NCBI GenBank assembly: GCA_018389105.1
Contig: JACATO010001081.1
Location: 62,001-126,000, forward strand
Direction: 5' to 3'
Length of the DNA: 64,000 nt
Source of the DNA: Nautilus pompilius
Lineage: Eukaryota; Mollusca; Cephalopoda; Nautilida; Nautilidae
A model generated the notes under the pieces. That model had not been told where the DNA came from. It worked only from the letters and a program-made list of their open reading frames with translations, and searched no databases. Of this stretch, positions 14,230 through 33,179 are shown one piece after another. A program made the position numbers and the translations under genes. Each line of letters starts with the position of its first letter. The first letter of the stretch is position 1.

Positions 14230-14840
14230 ATCCATATGCAACCCCAGCTGTGCCGACTCCTAAAGCAGTGATTGGTGCATTTCAAGATGACAGACATGCA
14301 GTGAGCTTGCATCAAACGATGCCAAATGTTGCAAAGTGTTTGGTGATATGGCACTATTCCATGCTACATTTGAATGGTGTTCTTGACTTTAGAGATGGTA
14401 GAACATCTATTGAAGATGATCCAGTCTAGATGGCTAGCAACTTAACACTGATGACTCAATTTGGTTTGTAATTTGATTCATGCAAACAGGTGCGTTACCA
14501 TTGGAGTGATTAAAATTAACTATTCATCATATGGCATGTTAGCCAGTTTTACAGATTTAAGGATGTAATGAGTCTGTTCCATGCCTTTTCACTGATGAAT
14601 AAAGAGCATAGCATGCTTATTTGCCAGAATCTTGACCGGGCAAGAAATTATCCAGAATTTCTTCAGAACATCATAACATGAAACTTGGATCTATACTTAT
14701 GATTTGGATTTGGAAACCAAGTGCCAATCCTCCCAGTGGATCCACAATAATGAAATCAAGACAGATCAGATCAAGTGAAAATATAATTTCGATAGTATTT
14801 GTTTATCATGAATGTTGTTTAAGCATAAATTGATTCCAGT
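14230..14840 (+). pseudogene. mariner-family transposase relic
   Basis: Broken frames on + read as a mariner (mos1/Hsmar-like) transposase. The order of blocks is: an N-terminal helix-turn-helix segment ending in GRTSIEDDP near 14390-14430, which matches the conserved GRTSxEDDxRxGRP linker of the family; a degraded middle; then ARNYPEFLQNIIT near 14640-14680; and a segment aligning with the WKSPSSPRPKKARQSRS region of mariner, here NPPSGSTIMKSRQIRS. The glycine-aspartate that should follow NIIT (first catalytic Asp) is replaced by a stop codon, and several further stops and frame changes are present. It is dead. Termini were not located. Confidence 0.7.
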
Positions 14841-14849
14841 TAAACTGAA

Positions 14850-16770
14850 AAACTATCTGCACTATTAAAAATTTTTTTAAATTAATTGATGAATAATTTT
14901 TTTTAATGATCAAATGGTAAACTACGAATTATACATAACTGTTTTGCAAAGCCCGTGAGCAACAGTTTGTAGATGATTGCCAGAATCACACACTGCATCA
15001 GAGATCTTCATTCCATTATATTGGCAGGATGTAGATGGATTGCTTTTAGCTGATGCTTCAGATATTCTATTAGATTTATATCATTGCTTTGGGGTACTCA
15101 TGGAATAAATTGAATGCCTTGATTTCTCTTTTAGATTTTGGTCACAAAAGTGTAGCACCAACTGAAATATGGACATTAAATCTCAGTATGCCTTGTTGGT
15201 ACAATGATAGATGTCCTCTGACAGATGCCATTTCTGCCTTTCCACCCCTGCCTCCATACTTTGCTGAAGGCTATAGATCTTCTCCAAAACAAGGTATGAT
15301 CCCTAGATGAGAATTGTTGAAACTTTGTTTTCTCTAACCAGACCTCTGTCTTGATCCTGATAGACAGAAATCGTTTATTACATACTGATACATCCTCTGG
15401 CTCATTTCTGTTGTATGGGCTAAGCAGTTCCTTGATTATAATATCAAAAAGAGAATCTTGGTAAATATGAAAAGTAATGGCATATTCTTGTCACAGTGTC
15501 AGCTAAAAGCCTTCACAATCACTTTGCCACAGCAATGACATTGGCTAATATTGTAGTTTACTGAGGCCATAGATCAATGAAGTGTCACATTTAAATGGTC
15601 TATAATATGATCTCGGGTAAAAGATATAAATTAATGAAGAAAAAAAAGAGGGAAACCTAATGTGGCAAAACTCGGTAGTTTCCTTGCTTTGGAATCTCCT
15701 TCAAGCTATTTTATTATGTAATCAGGAATGTGAATGTCAAAAGAACAGCATACATAGTGATATTACTGAATGTGGATCAGCGATAGGAGTACAAAACAGA
15801 TTAATCAAAATATGGAAAAGTCATAATGGAATGCCTAATCAGAATGTTTCCCATGGAGTATAATTTTAATTAAAAAGTTATGCAAACAAGTATTTCCAAA
15901 AGTAAAAATTTCATTAAGCATAAGAAGGGCCTTAAAAATAATAGATTTACAATATTAGGAGCACTTCCTAAGCATAAAATGTGACTACTACAAAATCAAT
16001 TTAAACAAACACTGAATTATCAGCAATCTTTAAACAGCTTAGAATTTGACTGACTAATTCAGTTTCTAGACTTGTAAAGAATGGTAGGGTACATTTTGTA
16101 AATCAATATTTTCCTTCCTTATGATATCTATCTCCCCCCCCCCCCCCACCAAGTCGCTGTAAGGTTTCAGTGTTTAATAATAAAACACTTTCAATTACAT
16201 TCACACACTTAGGTGCTTTTTTTTTTTTTTTTTTTTTACATTGTTCACTATTGCGAAATCAAAATGGCAAGATCTAGGCACTGGTTAACTCTATCTTGTG
16301 GCTTGCCAAATCTAAGTAGGTTACTGCAATGACACAAAGATTTATTACAAATAGACCAGGAGTTGCATAAGTTGGTCTAAAGGAGCAAGTACAGTTAATG
16401 ATAGAAAACAATAGACGAGAGACCCCTGCAGATGCTATTGAAACATTTTCAAGCCTGCAAAGATCGCTTCACCATTCCTCTTATGAAATTAACAAGATTT
16501 TGAAAGAGAGGCTGTGAATATTGAGAAAGGTAACAATAACACACGATCTGAAGCACACATCCAAACATTTGGAGAATGCGTTCAGGGTATTCGCGAGTAG
16601 GACAACTAAAATTTTAAGGATTCATCACTGGAACAAAGGATTTGTAATAAGATAAAATATTTTAAAATTTGTGTACAGCACCCTGTACATAGGAATGGGT
16701 ATCTTTATTTATCCCTCAAAGTTATAACTGATTCAAATAGGACATTACAAAACAAGTTTAACTAAAAACA
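14850..16770. other. AT-rich intergenic sequence, no gene seen
   Basis: I see no family motif in the open frames at 15089-15310 or 15660-15863. Low-complexity tracts are the C run at about 16134-16148 and the T run at about 16218-16237. The start may include the decayed 3' part of the mariner relic. Confidence 0.5.
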
Positions 16771-16774
16771 AAAA

Positions 16775-17672
16775 AAATACAGATACTTACGACCACCGAC
16801 CAGTTACATCCATGTGTAAAAAAAAAAAAATTCAAATATTCCCGTGTCGTATGAGAGTCCAGCATGGCAGCGCATATATCCCAGCAGCAGCAGCATCGCG
16901 TTTTCTCTCTGCATCAGTTGTACTTCAGCAGTCATCTCGCTTAGCTTCTACAGATTTATCACCCCCAAAGATGTTGTGTAAAAGGAAGATTTCTCCATCT
17001 ACCAATACAGCAGGCAAGAAACGGAGGAAGTCACTTGATTTGGAAGTTAAAATGAAAGTAATTAGCCAACATGGAGGGGGTCAAAAGTAAATGCTACCGC
17101 ACGTGATCTACAGTTGTCCCATTCAACGATCTCCACTATTCTTAAGGACAAGGAAGCAGTAAAAGGTTTGGCCGCCATGCGGTCAATTATAACAACAAAG
17201 AAGCAACAAGGAACTATCCACAAAATGGAGAAATCGTGCCCTGGATGGAAGACCCAGTACCCATAAACCTACTAGCAATTCAAGCTAAGGCTAGAAGTAT
17301 TTTCGAGGCTTTGAAGGAACAAATAGAAGATGACTACAAGGAAAACTTTCAAGCAAGCAATGGCTGGTTCATTTGCTTCAAAAAAAGATACAATCTGCAT
17401 AATGTTTGAGTAACAGGAGAAGCAGGAGTGCCGATGTAGTAGCAGCCAAGGAGATTATTGAAACTTTGGATGAATTAATCAGAGGATATTTAGCATATAA
17501 TAATGCATAAAAAAGATAAAATAAAATGTATTATGTAGTACAGTAATACTGGTAATGCATATAGAATACCCCCCCAAAAAGGTCAAATACGTATAGGTCT
17601 TCAAGTTACATCCATATCGACTTAGGACTGGTTGGTCAGAACCTGGTCGTAAGTCGGGGAGTACCTGTAGTT
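16775..17672 (+). mobile_element. Tigger (pogo superfamily) element, decayed, with terminal inverted repeats
   Basis: The + strand holds a broken Tigger transposase N-terminus. From about 16975 come KRKISPSTNTAGKKRRKSLD and, after a frame change, ARDLQLSHSTISTILK, the helix-turn-helix of pogo/Tigger. Near 17285-17400 is a CENP-B-like second domain (KARSIF, then NFQASNGWFICFKKR). The catalytic DDE part is missing. The right end (about 17590-17671), with CGACTTAGGACTGGTTGGTC and a CGTAAGTCGGGGAGTACCTG ending, is the inverse of the left end (ACTTACGACC, ACCGACCAGTTACATCCATG at about 16783-16812). That pairs the two ends as terminal inverted repeats of an internally deleted copy. Several stops show that it cannot encode transposase. 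Confidence 0.75.
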
Positions 17673-18047
17673 AAATTAGGAACTGATTAAAAATAGAATT
17701 AAAAAAGAAAAATCTTTCAACATGGCAATGTTCTGTGCTCTTTACAAGAGACATAGAGAGATAGAGACTTGAAGTAAGTAAATACATATCCTGGAGATTC
17801 AAAGCAGACCTTTCCACAAAAACAAGGTACACAAGACAGGAAGTGATGGCATATAAAATGGGGTACATAGTTGGACAATAAAAGATTGGTAGAAGCCAGT
17901 AGGAAATCTCTAAGGCATTGGACATTCCACTGTCGTGTTAATAACAACTTCAGCTCAATGGAAACCAGAAGACAAAATTGGACAACAACCAATTTGCTAC
18001 TGAGGTAAAAGTCTCTTAAACTAACATGTGCTTGTGGAATAGTTGAG

Positions 18048-18660
18048 ATGATGCAAATCTCTATAAGATTGAAGAAAGACCTTCAAGAACAGACCATAGT
18101 CCAGGATATTTCAATGCGCAACGTGCCACTGGTACGTCCGCAAATATTTCTTCCACCACTGCATATAAAGCTGGGCCTAAGAAAGAGCTTTGTAAAGGCA
18201 ATGAGCATTGAAGGTGCAGGATCTCTTTATCTGAAAGAAAAATTTGGAGTGATTTTAACTGATGCCAAGATGAAGGCTGGAATATTTGTCAAACCACAAA
18301 TTCATGATTTATTTTCCAATCCAGTCTTCCAGTCAAAGCTTAACCCACTGGAGCTGGCTGTATGGCAGACTTTCAAACTGGTAGTCCACAATTTCCTTGG
18401 GAACCACAAAGCAGACAACTATGCAGAGTTGGTACAAGACATGATAAAAGCCTTTGAAGAAATCAGTTGCCATATGTCGTTTAAGTTGCATTTTCTCCCA
18501 GCCAACCTTGGTGCTGTGAGCGATGAGCACGGTGAGAGGTTCCATCAACAAAAAGACGATGGAGACACGCCATCAGGGGAGACTCCAACATGATGTGGGA
18601 TGGACTATTGTTAATTTCTTCAGAGACAAAACCACTGCTATTCACAAGCATAAAATCAAG
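18048..18660 (+). pseudogene. Uncharacterised repeated gene family, C-terminal part (copy A)
   Basis: A 181-codon open frame (18048-18593) contains [35 protein letters not shown] and [15 protein letters not shown]. The same blocks occur in the same order in copy B on the other strand at 42345-42975. I know this pattern from repeated, unnamed predicted proteins in several invertebrate genomes, but I cannot assign a function or Pfam family. Copy A lacks the N-terminal cysteine cluster. It also lacks the residues between HFL and NLGAV that copy B has (DSHLDFFAD), apparently an in-frame deletion, and it diverges soon after FHQ. It lies 376 bp downstream of the Tigger element. A transposon gene or a multicopy host gene are both possible. 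Confidence 0.6.
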
Positions 18661-19216
18661 TACCTAAAGCATTTCTAATGTTTATGTTCAATGTGTTTGA
18701 GCTTATGGATAACAGTTACTGTACAATGTTTATATTGTGAAATGAATCTATTTTTTGCAATGTGCTTGATTTATTAACAAACAATGACTGAAAATGGCAT
18801 TTTTCTGTAACTACAAATCCTGATGTGCTGGGTCAATTCTGACTCAGATTTGGAATCAGCCACTTGATTTGAAAAAGGACACCTACAAACACCTCAGTAG
18901 CAGATGAAAAGTTATTTTTTGTTGTCCAGTGAATTATTCATGTAAGTTTTGGATATCCAAAGCCAACAAGATGGACAGATCTGTGAAGAACGCTAGGAAA
19001 CCAAACCCCATTAATTGACTGTGACAAAAGAACATGTAAAGGCATCTGAAAACAATCAGGCCATATCTCTGCAGCACAAGATATAACAAGAGACACAAAT
19101 ACTACTATTTAGTTTAAACAAATTGTATCAACTGTACCAGGCAATGCAGATCCCCCCCCACCCTTCAGGCCTTTTGTAACACTAGCTTTTTAAATGAGAA
19201 TAGGTGGTCATACAAA
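18661..19216. other. Intergenic, nothing recognised
   Basis: AT-rich sequence with no open frame of note and no recognised repeat. A short C run lies at 19151-19159. Confidence 0.45.
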
Positions 19217-19430
19217 TGCCAGGCAGTGTGGCTCAGTGGTAAGTGTGTTGGCTTTAGAACCTAAGGGTCCTGGGTTCAATTCCCACTACTGGCACATTGT
19301 TGTGACCCTTGAGCAAGGTACTTTACTGACATTGCTGCTGGGGAGAGGCCTGTGTAGGAACCAAAGTCAGATGATGGATGTACTGGGCTAGAGTGAGCAT
19401 TAAAAAAATACAAATTAGATTAGATTAGAT
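19217..19430 (+). mobile_element. tRNA-derived SINE
   Basis: The left part is tRNA-like: an A box TGGCTCAGTGG at 19229-19239 and a B box GGTTCAATTCC at 19273-19283, spaced as in an RNA polymerase III internal promoter. It is followed by CCTTGAGCAAGGTACTTTAC, a segment typical of the central part of several invertebrate and vertebrate SINEs. The 3' end is a short (ATTAG)n-like tail at about 19413-19430. The length is about 215 bp. The fold of a true tRNA is not maintained, so this is a retroposon and not a tRNA gene. Confidence 0.78.
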
Positions 19431-21142
19431 ATGCCTGGCTAATCCATTATCCAACTGACGAAATTTTCGTTAAATATGGATATACATGGGATAGCCTATT
19501 TGGGCAACAAGATAATAACAGCTAGAGGTTTACTGAGGAACTAGCCTAATTGTGCCTGTCAATGGTTAACTGTCCTAAGACAGCATTTATGTAACCAAAG
19601 CATGGCCATCCTGTGAAAGTGTATTTAAAAACCCACTTCCTGAAACTCCCTAATACAGATTGTTCCAGTGTCAATGTTGGTACTCAGCAACATATAACTA
19701 GATAGTATTTTGCTTTCAATATGCAAGAATAAAATACTAAGATATTCAAAGAAAAACTGGTTTGTAATGTATTTGTATGGAATTAAATATTTGCATTGCA
19801 AACAAGTTAATTCTAACTTTATATACACTTATTAGAAACCAAATGTAGCTAATTACTACTCAAAAATGTCACTTAAATTTCTATATTAAATGACTAACTC
19901 AGATAATTTTACTAACACAATGAATTTCTTAATTATGTAGAAATGAAATGTTCATTAGCAATGTTTATGGTTTTTGTTGTTCTATGGTGGTGTATATAAC
20001 AAACACAAAGCAATCCAGTACAATTTTATTTTAAAAACTTCTTATAGTTTATAAAGTTTTTTTTTCACTTATTTATGCTGTAAAATCTGAAATACTAATC
20101 ACATTTTCAATTAGACTTTCAATCTGATATTGAATTTTCATGAAAATCTATTAATGCAGGTTTTAAAGATAAAAGAACCACTCCAATTTTTTTTTTCCTT
20201 TCTTAATATTTAATTTAAAATAGTCAGTGCTAAATTAGAAAATTTCTGCTTACCCACATGTAATGAAGTGAAATATTGACAAGAAAAATTATTAGCAGCT
20301 TCAAAACTTTGAAGTGCTAACTGGTGAGAAAAATTAATTTAAAAACATATCTGATCCCAAAATTATTCATGAAAGAGAACACACTTGCTGGAAGTGATCA
20401 TACAACTGTGTAGGTTCTTGGATAATTAATTAGCAAAAACAAAGTTATCAAAAATCTAATACATTCCCTGATCTTCTATCTACCTATCACTTTATATTAA
20501 ATAACTCTTCCGAAGTTTGTTCTTTTTGATAATTCCATGCCACAAACTTTTTCTAAGTTATGACATTGGTTGGGTGTACTGTATATACAAGAGTTTATAA
20601 AAAACAACAAAAAAAACTTGTTTTACGTAGCAATAAATTTGAGACCAACAAATCTTAGCAACCGTCATAGCTCTACCCTAGAATTGTTCAAACCCTTGGG
20701 GGCCACCGTACCAAGTTTCTGAAGGGTATTTCTTCAATAAAGCCAACAGTTGTGCCTCAAGGCATTTTTACTTCTACCCTACCCTCAGTTGCACGCCAGA
20801 CAAAAAAACAAAAAATTAACAATTCAACATGTCCTGACAGACTTTCTTTGAGTACAGAAATTAAATTTAGAATTAAAACTATTTCATGTGCATGCACTTA
20901 GTTTTTCCAGATGTGCAAAACTATTAGAAAACTAAGTCTAGTCCCAGATTTATTTTCTTAATGGCACTGATTTTTACAGAAACTAAACATCTGGATTGTC
21001 ACAATAATAATGAAATTACAATTGAGAAACAGGTACAGACTACACATTTAGTGCAGTTTTTGTTTTTTGACAGCTGTATGTATTTACACCAGGTGCGATT
21101 GAAGCGACCAACCAATGAAAGAAAGAAAACAAACTGCAGTTA
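19431..21142 (-). other. GABARAP 3' UTR and downstream sequence
   Basis: Downstream (on -) of the GABARAP stop codon. A canonical AATAAA on - lies at 20949-20954, about 190 bp after the stop, and is the nearest candidate polyadenylation signal. The remainder is AT-rich with no recognised element. Confidence 0.45.
20949..20954 (-). terminator. Candidate GABARAP polyadenylation signal
   Basis: AATAAA on the - strand (TTTATT on +), the first canonical hexamer after the GABARAP stop codon at 21143-21145. Confidence 0.4.
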
Positions 21143-28946
<7,804 letters not shown>

Positions 28947-29350
28947 TTAGACCCCCGAGAGGAACAACGTAAACAGCAGACGCAATATGACAAGATGGAT
29001 TCCGAGCTCACACGTCACGCGCGGCGCGCGACGGGTTTGGTAACACTCCGCCGCGACATATAGTTCCGAAAAAAAAAAATAGAGAGAGAGAGAGAGAAAC
29101 AAACTCCGAGTGAAATGCAAGATCGTGGCTATCTTAGTACACGATCTACGTGTGGACACTGAACAGTTTTACCTCCCCCCTCCCATTTTTTTCTTTTTTT
29201 TTTTTTTTTTTTTCTTTCGATGTACCACGTAACCGCCATACGACCGACCGACAACCGAGTCACGAGAGTCTTACGCCCCCGTCTCTCCGTATAGCCCAGT
29301 CGCTCGCTGTCCCCTCCAATTCTCTCAGCAAGCCGCCGGGGCCGCTGTTT
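28947..29350 (-). promoter_or_regulatory. GABARAP 5' UTR and CpG-rich promoter region
   Basis: The bases just upstream (on -) of the GABARAP ATG are clearly richer in CpG than the flanks, including CACGTCACGCGCGGCGCGCG near 29009-29029. They also hold a GA repeat near 29079-29097 and a long pyrimidine tract at about 29187-29218. The transcription start is not determined. No TATA box in a convincing position was seen. Confidence 0.45.
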
Positions 29351-29494
29351 CTTATGCATTTGGTTGGTTTGTTTGCTTGTTTACCTGGTAATAATAACAA
29401 CCATATACTTCATTTGATGATGGTTTTAAAGATGAGCTTCCCATCTGCATCGATATCTCTGTTTAAGTAAATGTGACCCCTAGATACTGGTCCC

Positions 29495-29582
29495 CTCGCG
29501 ATATATATATATATATATAATATTGTATTTTATATACATATATATATATATAAGATTGTGTTTTATATATATTATATATATA
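29495..29582. repeat. AT microsatellite cluster
   Basis: Three runs of alternating TA separated by short similar spacers ending in GTATTTTATATA / GTGTTTTATATA, suggesting a small duplicated unit. Confidence 0.8.
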
Positions 29583-29623
29583 GCCATTATTTTGGCTTCC
29601 GATTTGCGTTCCCCCAATTATTT

Positions 29624-29862
29624 CATCCAATAGGGACGTTCAAATGAAACCCGGACGAATACCACTGTGACGATGCTATTTATGGCCGGTTTTATTTGAA
29701 CGCATCCAATAGGGACGTTCAAATAAAACCCGGCCGAATACCACTGTGACGATGCTATTTATGGCCGGTTTTATTTGAACGCATCCAATAGGGACGTTCA
29801 AATAAAGCCCGGCCGAATACCACTGTGACGATGCTATTTCTGGCCGGTTTTATTTGAACGCT
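29624..29862. repeat. 79-bp tandem repeat, three copies, each with an inverted repeat
   Basis: Copies start at 29624, 29703 and 29782. Each unit has a left arm (GTTCAAATAAAACCCGGCC in copy 2) and an inverted right arm (GGCCGGTTTTATTTGAAC) around a conserved spacer with ACCACTGTGACGATGC. The arms could pair into a stem of about 18 bp. Copies 2 and 3 are nearly identical; copy 1 has changes in its left arm. The array is about 0.7 kb upstream of the GABARAP start codon. Confidence 0.9.
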
Positions 29863-30540
29863 TCCAGCGATTTTAGACACACCATATTCGTGAAATACAC
29901 CATGGAAACGATATTATCTTTTTGGGGTTTTTACGAAATATTTCTTTCTTTTAAAATTTTTTCTTCATTTCCCCAACAACAACAACAAGCAAACAAACAA
30001 ACAAAAAAAATGCATGAATTAAAAATAAAATAAATAAATAGTTATTAACACAAAAATATTCTTTTAAACAAGTTAAAAGAATGGAGAATATGAGAAGGAA
30101 TTTTAAAGCATTCTTTCTTTGACCTGCACAGGATGCAGTACTGATCATGTCTTTAAAAAGTAATTATCAGGCAGATTCCTTCTCATGTTAAAATTATCTA
30201 TCTATTGTGGTTTTTCAAAATTCTATTAATTTCTTTACTGTGCAATTTTTATCCTTTTTATTGATTTCAGAATATAAATAGTTTTATCAGCTAAAGTTAT
30301 CTCCCTTTTTAAAAAAGCGAGAGATCGGTTTATTTTAATTTTTCTCAACAAAACCAGCTACTACAAAATAAAAACAGGTTTACGTTTATTAGAGTTCAAG
30401 TGTGGAAGGTATTCCAGGACTGAGTAAAGTTACAAGAACAATGTAGTTGGGAGGATCTGTAGTCGTTTCCTGATGTGCTGGTGTAGTTAAGGATTACAGC
30501 TGAGAGTTGTTGGCACTTAGGCAGCGACAGAGTCTAAATA
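29863..30540. other. Intergenic, nothing recognised
   Basis: AT-rich sequence with AAC/AAAC-type low complexity near 29975-30010. No gene or element seen. Confidence 0.45.
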
Positions 30541-32480
30541 CCCTGACGACAGTTAACTGCAACATGGTTCTGATTCGGGAAACTGGCAAAGTCAAGCCAG
30601 AAGGGTTACTCCAATCACTGAAGCCAGCTTTAATGGCCATTCCACCCCACTAAAACCTGCTAGAGCATTCACTGGAGGGGCTGATGTATTTACAGATCCC
30701 GTTGCCTGGGTGGTGCACGATCTTTCATCAACCACGAAGATGTTCTGGCTCTGCTTTGGCAGAGTATGGAAAAGTGCCATGAATTTCAAGGAGGTGGAAA
30801 GGCACCTAGAAGCATTAACAGTTGAGTGTACAGGGTTTGTCTTCCATACTGCGAACGACCCACAACTACTATTTCACCTGATCTGTTGGATCAAGAGACA
30901 GATCAACCAGGGATGGTGGAGGACAAACAAATGACAGAAGCTTTAGTTTCCTAAATTGAAGCTGCAAAGGTAACAGTCACTCCTGAGGGTGTGGTCAAGG
31001 TCGGTGTTGCTAAGGGGAAGGAACCTCCCTCAACGCAAGTGACAGCAAAATGGATGGTTACATTGCTAGCAAAAAACAGGTAAGGGAAAGAAGTCAAACC
31101 TCAAGCCCTTTCAAAACGCACCACTGGGGAGAACCCTATGGAGCAGCCTTAATGAACCCACTTTGCAATGTTGTGGCACCAGATGCTTCTCCACAATCAG
31201 CCCAAGAAACATCAGTAGCTAAGTTTCACAGCAATGATAAAATTGTCTCCATGGCTGGAAAACCTGACATTATTTTGAAAGTATGTGCTCATGTGCATTT
31301 TTCCATGGTGGAATTATTTGTAACTTGCTGTGATAATGGATAAGACACTGAAATTTATTTTCTTCAGTGTCAGAGGGAGCAAATATAAAACATTTTGATT
31401 CCCTTTTTAGGTAATCTAGTTAAAACTAAAACAGATGTCTTCTTCTTCCAGGAGCTCAGTCTCAAAAGCTAGCAAGAAGTAGACTCTAAATTTGCTTGGT
31501 GGAAGGCATAGAAGCTCTGTAGTTTAGATTCAATGGAGAAAAATGCAGAGTAGCTACCTTATACCACCCAAAGTTGAATTTCAACTTACAGCACTGAAAG
31601 ATTAATCATAGCCAGCATTCAACTAGAGGATCAAACAACAAAGGCCCAGATCACTTTGGTGTATGCCCCCAACATTCCAAGGGATAGCATCAAATTCCTT
31701 CAGAGTTTAAAATTAGCCTTAAAGGAGGAACTAGTCTTTTCCTGCATGTGCAATTTACATGATAGGTGCCTTTAATTGCATTTGTAACCATGACTTAGGC
31801 AGCATTCAGGTAGTACTAATCATAGAGGGCATCTATGAGCAGCAGTGCAGCTGCAAACATTTTGTTTTGTAACTTGGCTTGATAGACTCCTTTAGAAATA
31901 AAAACCCAAAACCAGGTGATACACATTACTCAAATAGGTATAATGTAGCGACTAGAATAGACAGTGTATATTAGTTCTAAACTGGCGCATATCTTTCAGG
32001 ATGTTAGGTCAGTTGGAATTTGGAAGCTTAATAATATTATTCTGACCAAGTCAGCCAGCCAGAATATGTCAAGAGCATCCAATTCTTCTGGGAAAACTAG
32101 TGGATGCAAATAAATAGGTTTTCGAATTTGTTAGAAATGGTGGAACATAGGAAAACTAATGCTGAAGGATCAGCACAGAATTTGTCAAGTGTGTAGCACT
32201 TACAGGCAGTATAAAGAGAATTACTTTAAGGTAGAACTGAACAATGCTGCATTAGACTCCAATAGATAAGATATATGCAAGTTGATAGGTTAATTAAGAA
32301 ATGAAGAGGTTGCCAATTGATTAGTATGACTGTATTTTGATTAGTTAGTGAAGCTAGCAGCACCTCTAATTGGTTACTCAGATTAAGTGCTAGAAGCCAC
32401 TTTCAGATCAAACTAGGCCATACAAATTGACAAAGAAATCCCCATCCAGTAGCTAAGTGACCCAGTCACGTACAGTTTAC
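30541..32480 (+). pseudogene. L1/Tx1-type LINE relic, 5' part with endonuclease region
   Basis: Decayed non-LTR retrotransposon on +. The best block is at about 31610-31760, where one frame reads KAQITLVYAPNIPRDSIKF, the typical core of an apurinic-type endonuclease (the TLVNVYAPN region). Near 31915-31980 frames give GDTHYSNRYN and ATRIDSVY, matching the late endonuclease motif with the SRIDRIY signature. At 32110-32300 a KWWNIGKLMLKDQHRICQV segment matches the linker between endonuclease and reverse transcriptase in Tx1/L1-clade elements. The earlier part (30560-31340) could be the tail of ORF1, but I cannot match it to a domain. Many stops and shifts. The 3' part is at 34840-35400. Confidence 0.6.
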
Positions 32481-32879
32481 ATTAGTATTTGCTTTAGATA
32501 TTTTGTTAATCTCATTTTTCAGAAATGGATATCAGAAAGTTTTTAGCAGAAATTAGAAATATTGGAGAAGGAAACAGAGAAAAAAGCAAGAATTTACAAA
32601 CAAAGCTGCACTGGTTCTGGTCCAGATTCAATAGCAGTTAAATGTGATTAACCCAATCATTCTGGTGATATTGGATTACATGTTAATTTGTTTATAGAAC
32701 TAGCGGACAATCTTAAACAGAATCTACTCATAAAAAGTGACTAGTCTCTTGAGAATTATGATTTCAAAAAGGAGCATGGAGTTCCCATCATGCGTGGCTA
32801 AATAAGTATTTACCATTGCTTAGTTATTCCCCTCGCCTAAAAGGAGCAATCTGTAAATAGTGTATTTCCCCACAGTCAG

Positions 32880-33176
32880 TTTATTGTGGAACATGGGGAA
32901 CCTTCACCACAACACCCTTTACAAGGTATAAAGACTCGTGAAAGTGTAAGAAATAATATTCTTGCCATTTGGCACAGAAATTCACAGGTGGATGCAGCTA
33001 ACGTTTGGCCATTGGGAAAAAACCAATTTGAAGCAAGACGTTAAACAGAACTGGAAACTTTTACATCCAATATTGTCAACCATTTTATTTTGTTGTACAC
33101 TTGACATTGCTTTACATGGTAAAGGATGTTCAAAGCCTGTTTAATTTTCATATTAAATTAGATGAGATGAGATGCT
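32880..33176 (+). mobile_element. Possible SINE
   Basis: Short AT-rich unit ending in an ATTAGATGAGATGAGATG tail at about 33158-33176, like the tail of the SINE at 19217-19430, and with GACATTGCT in a comparable place. It carries AAGACGTTAAACAGAACTGG near 33038, a kind of segment I associate with 3' parts of some invertebrate SINEs. No A or B box could be found, so this may be a truncated copy or chance. Confidence 0.25.
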
Positions 33177-33179
33177 ATG

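Noticed and set aside
19217..19300. A tRNA gene
   Set aside because: A and B boxes are present but the acceptor stem does not pair and a SINE body with a tail follows.
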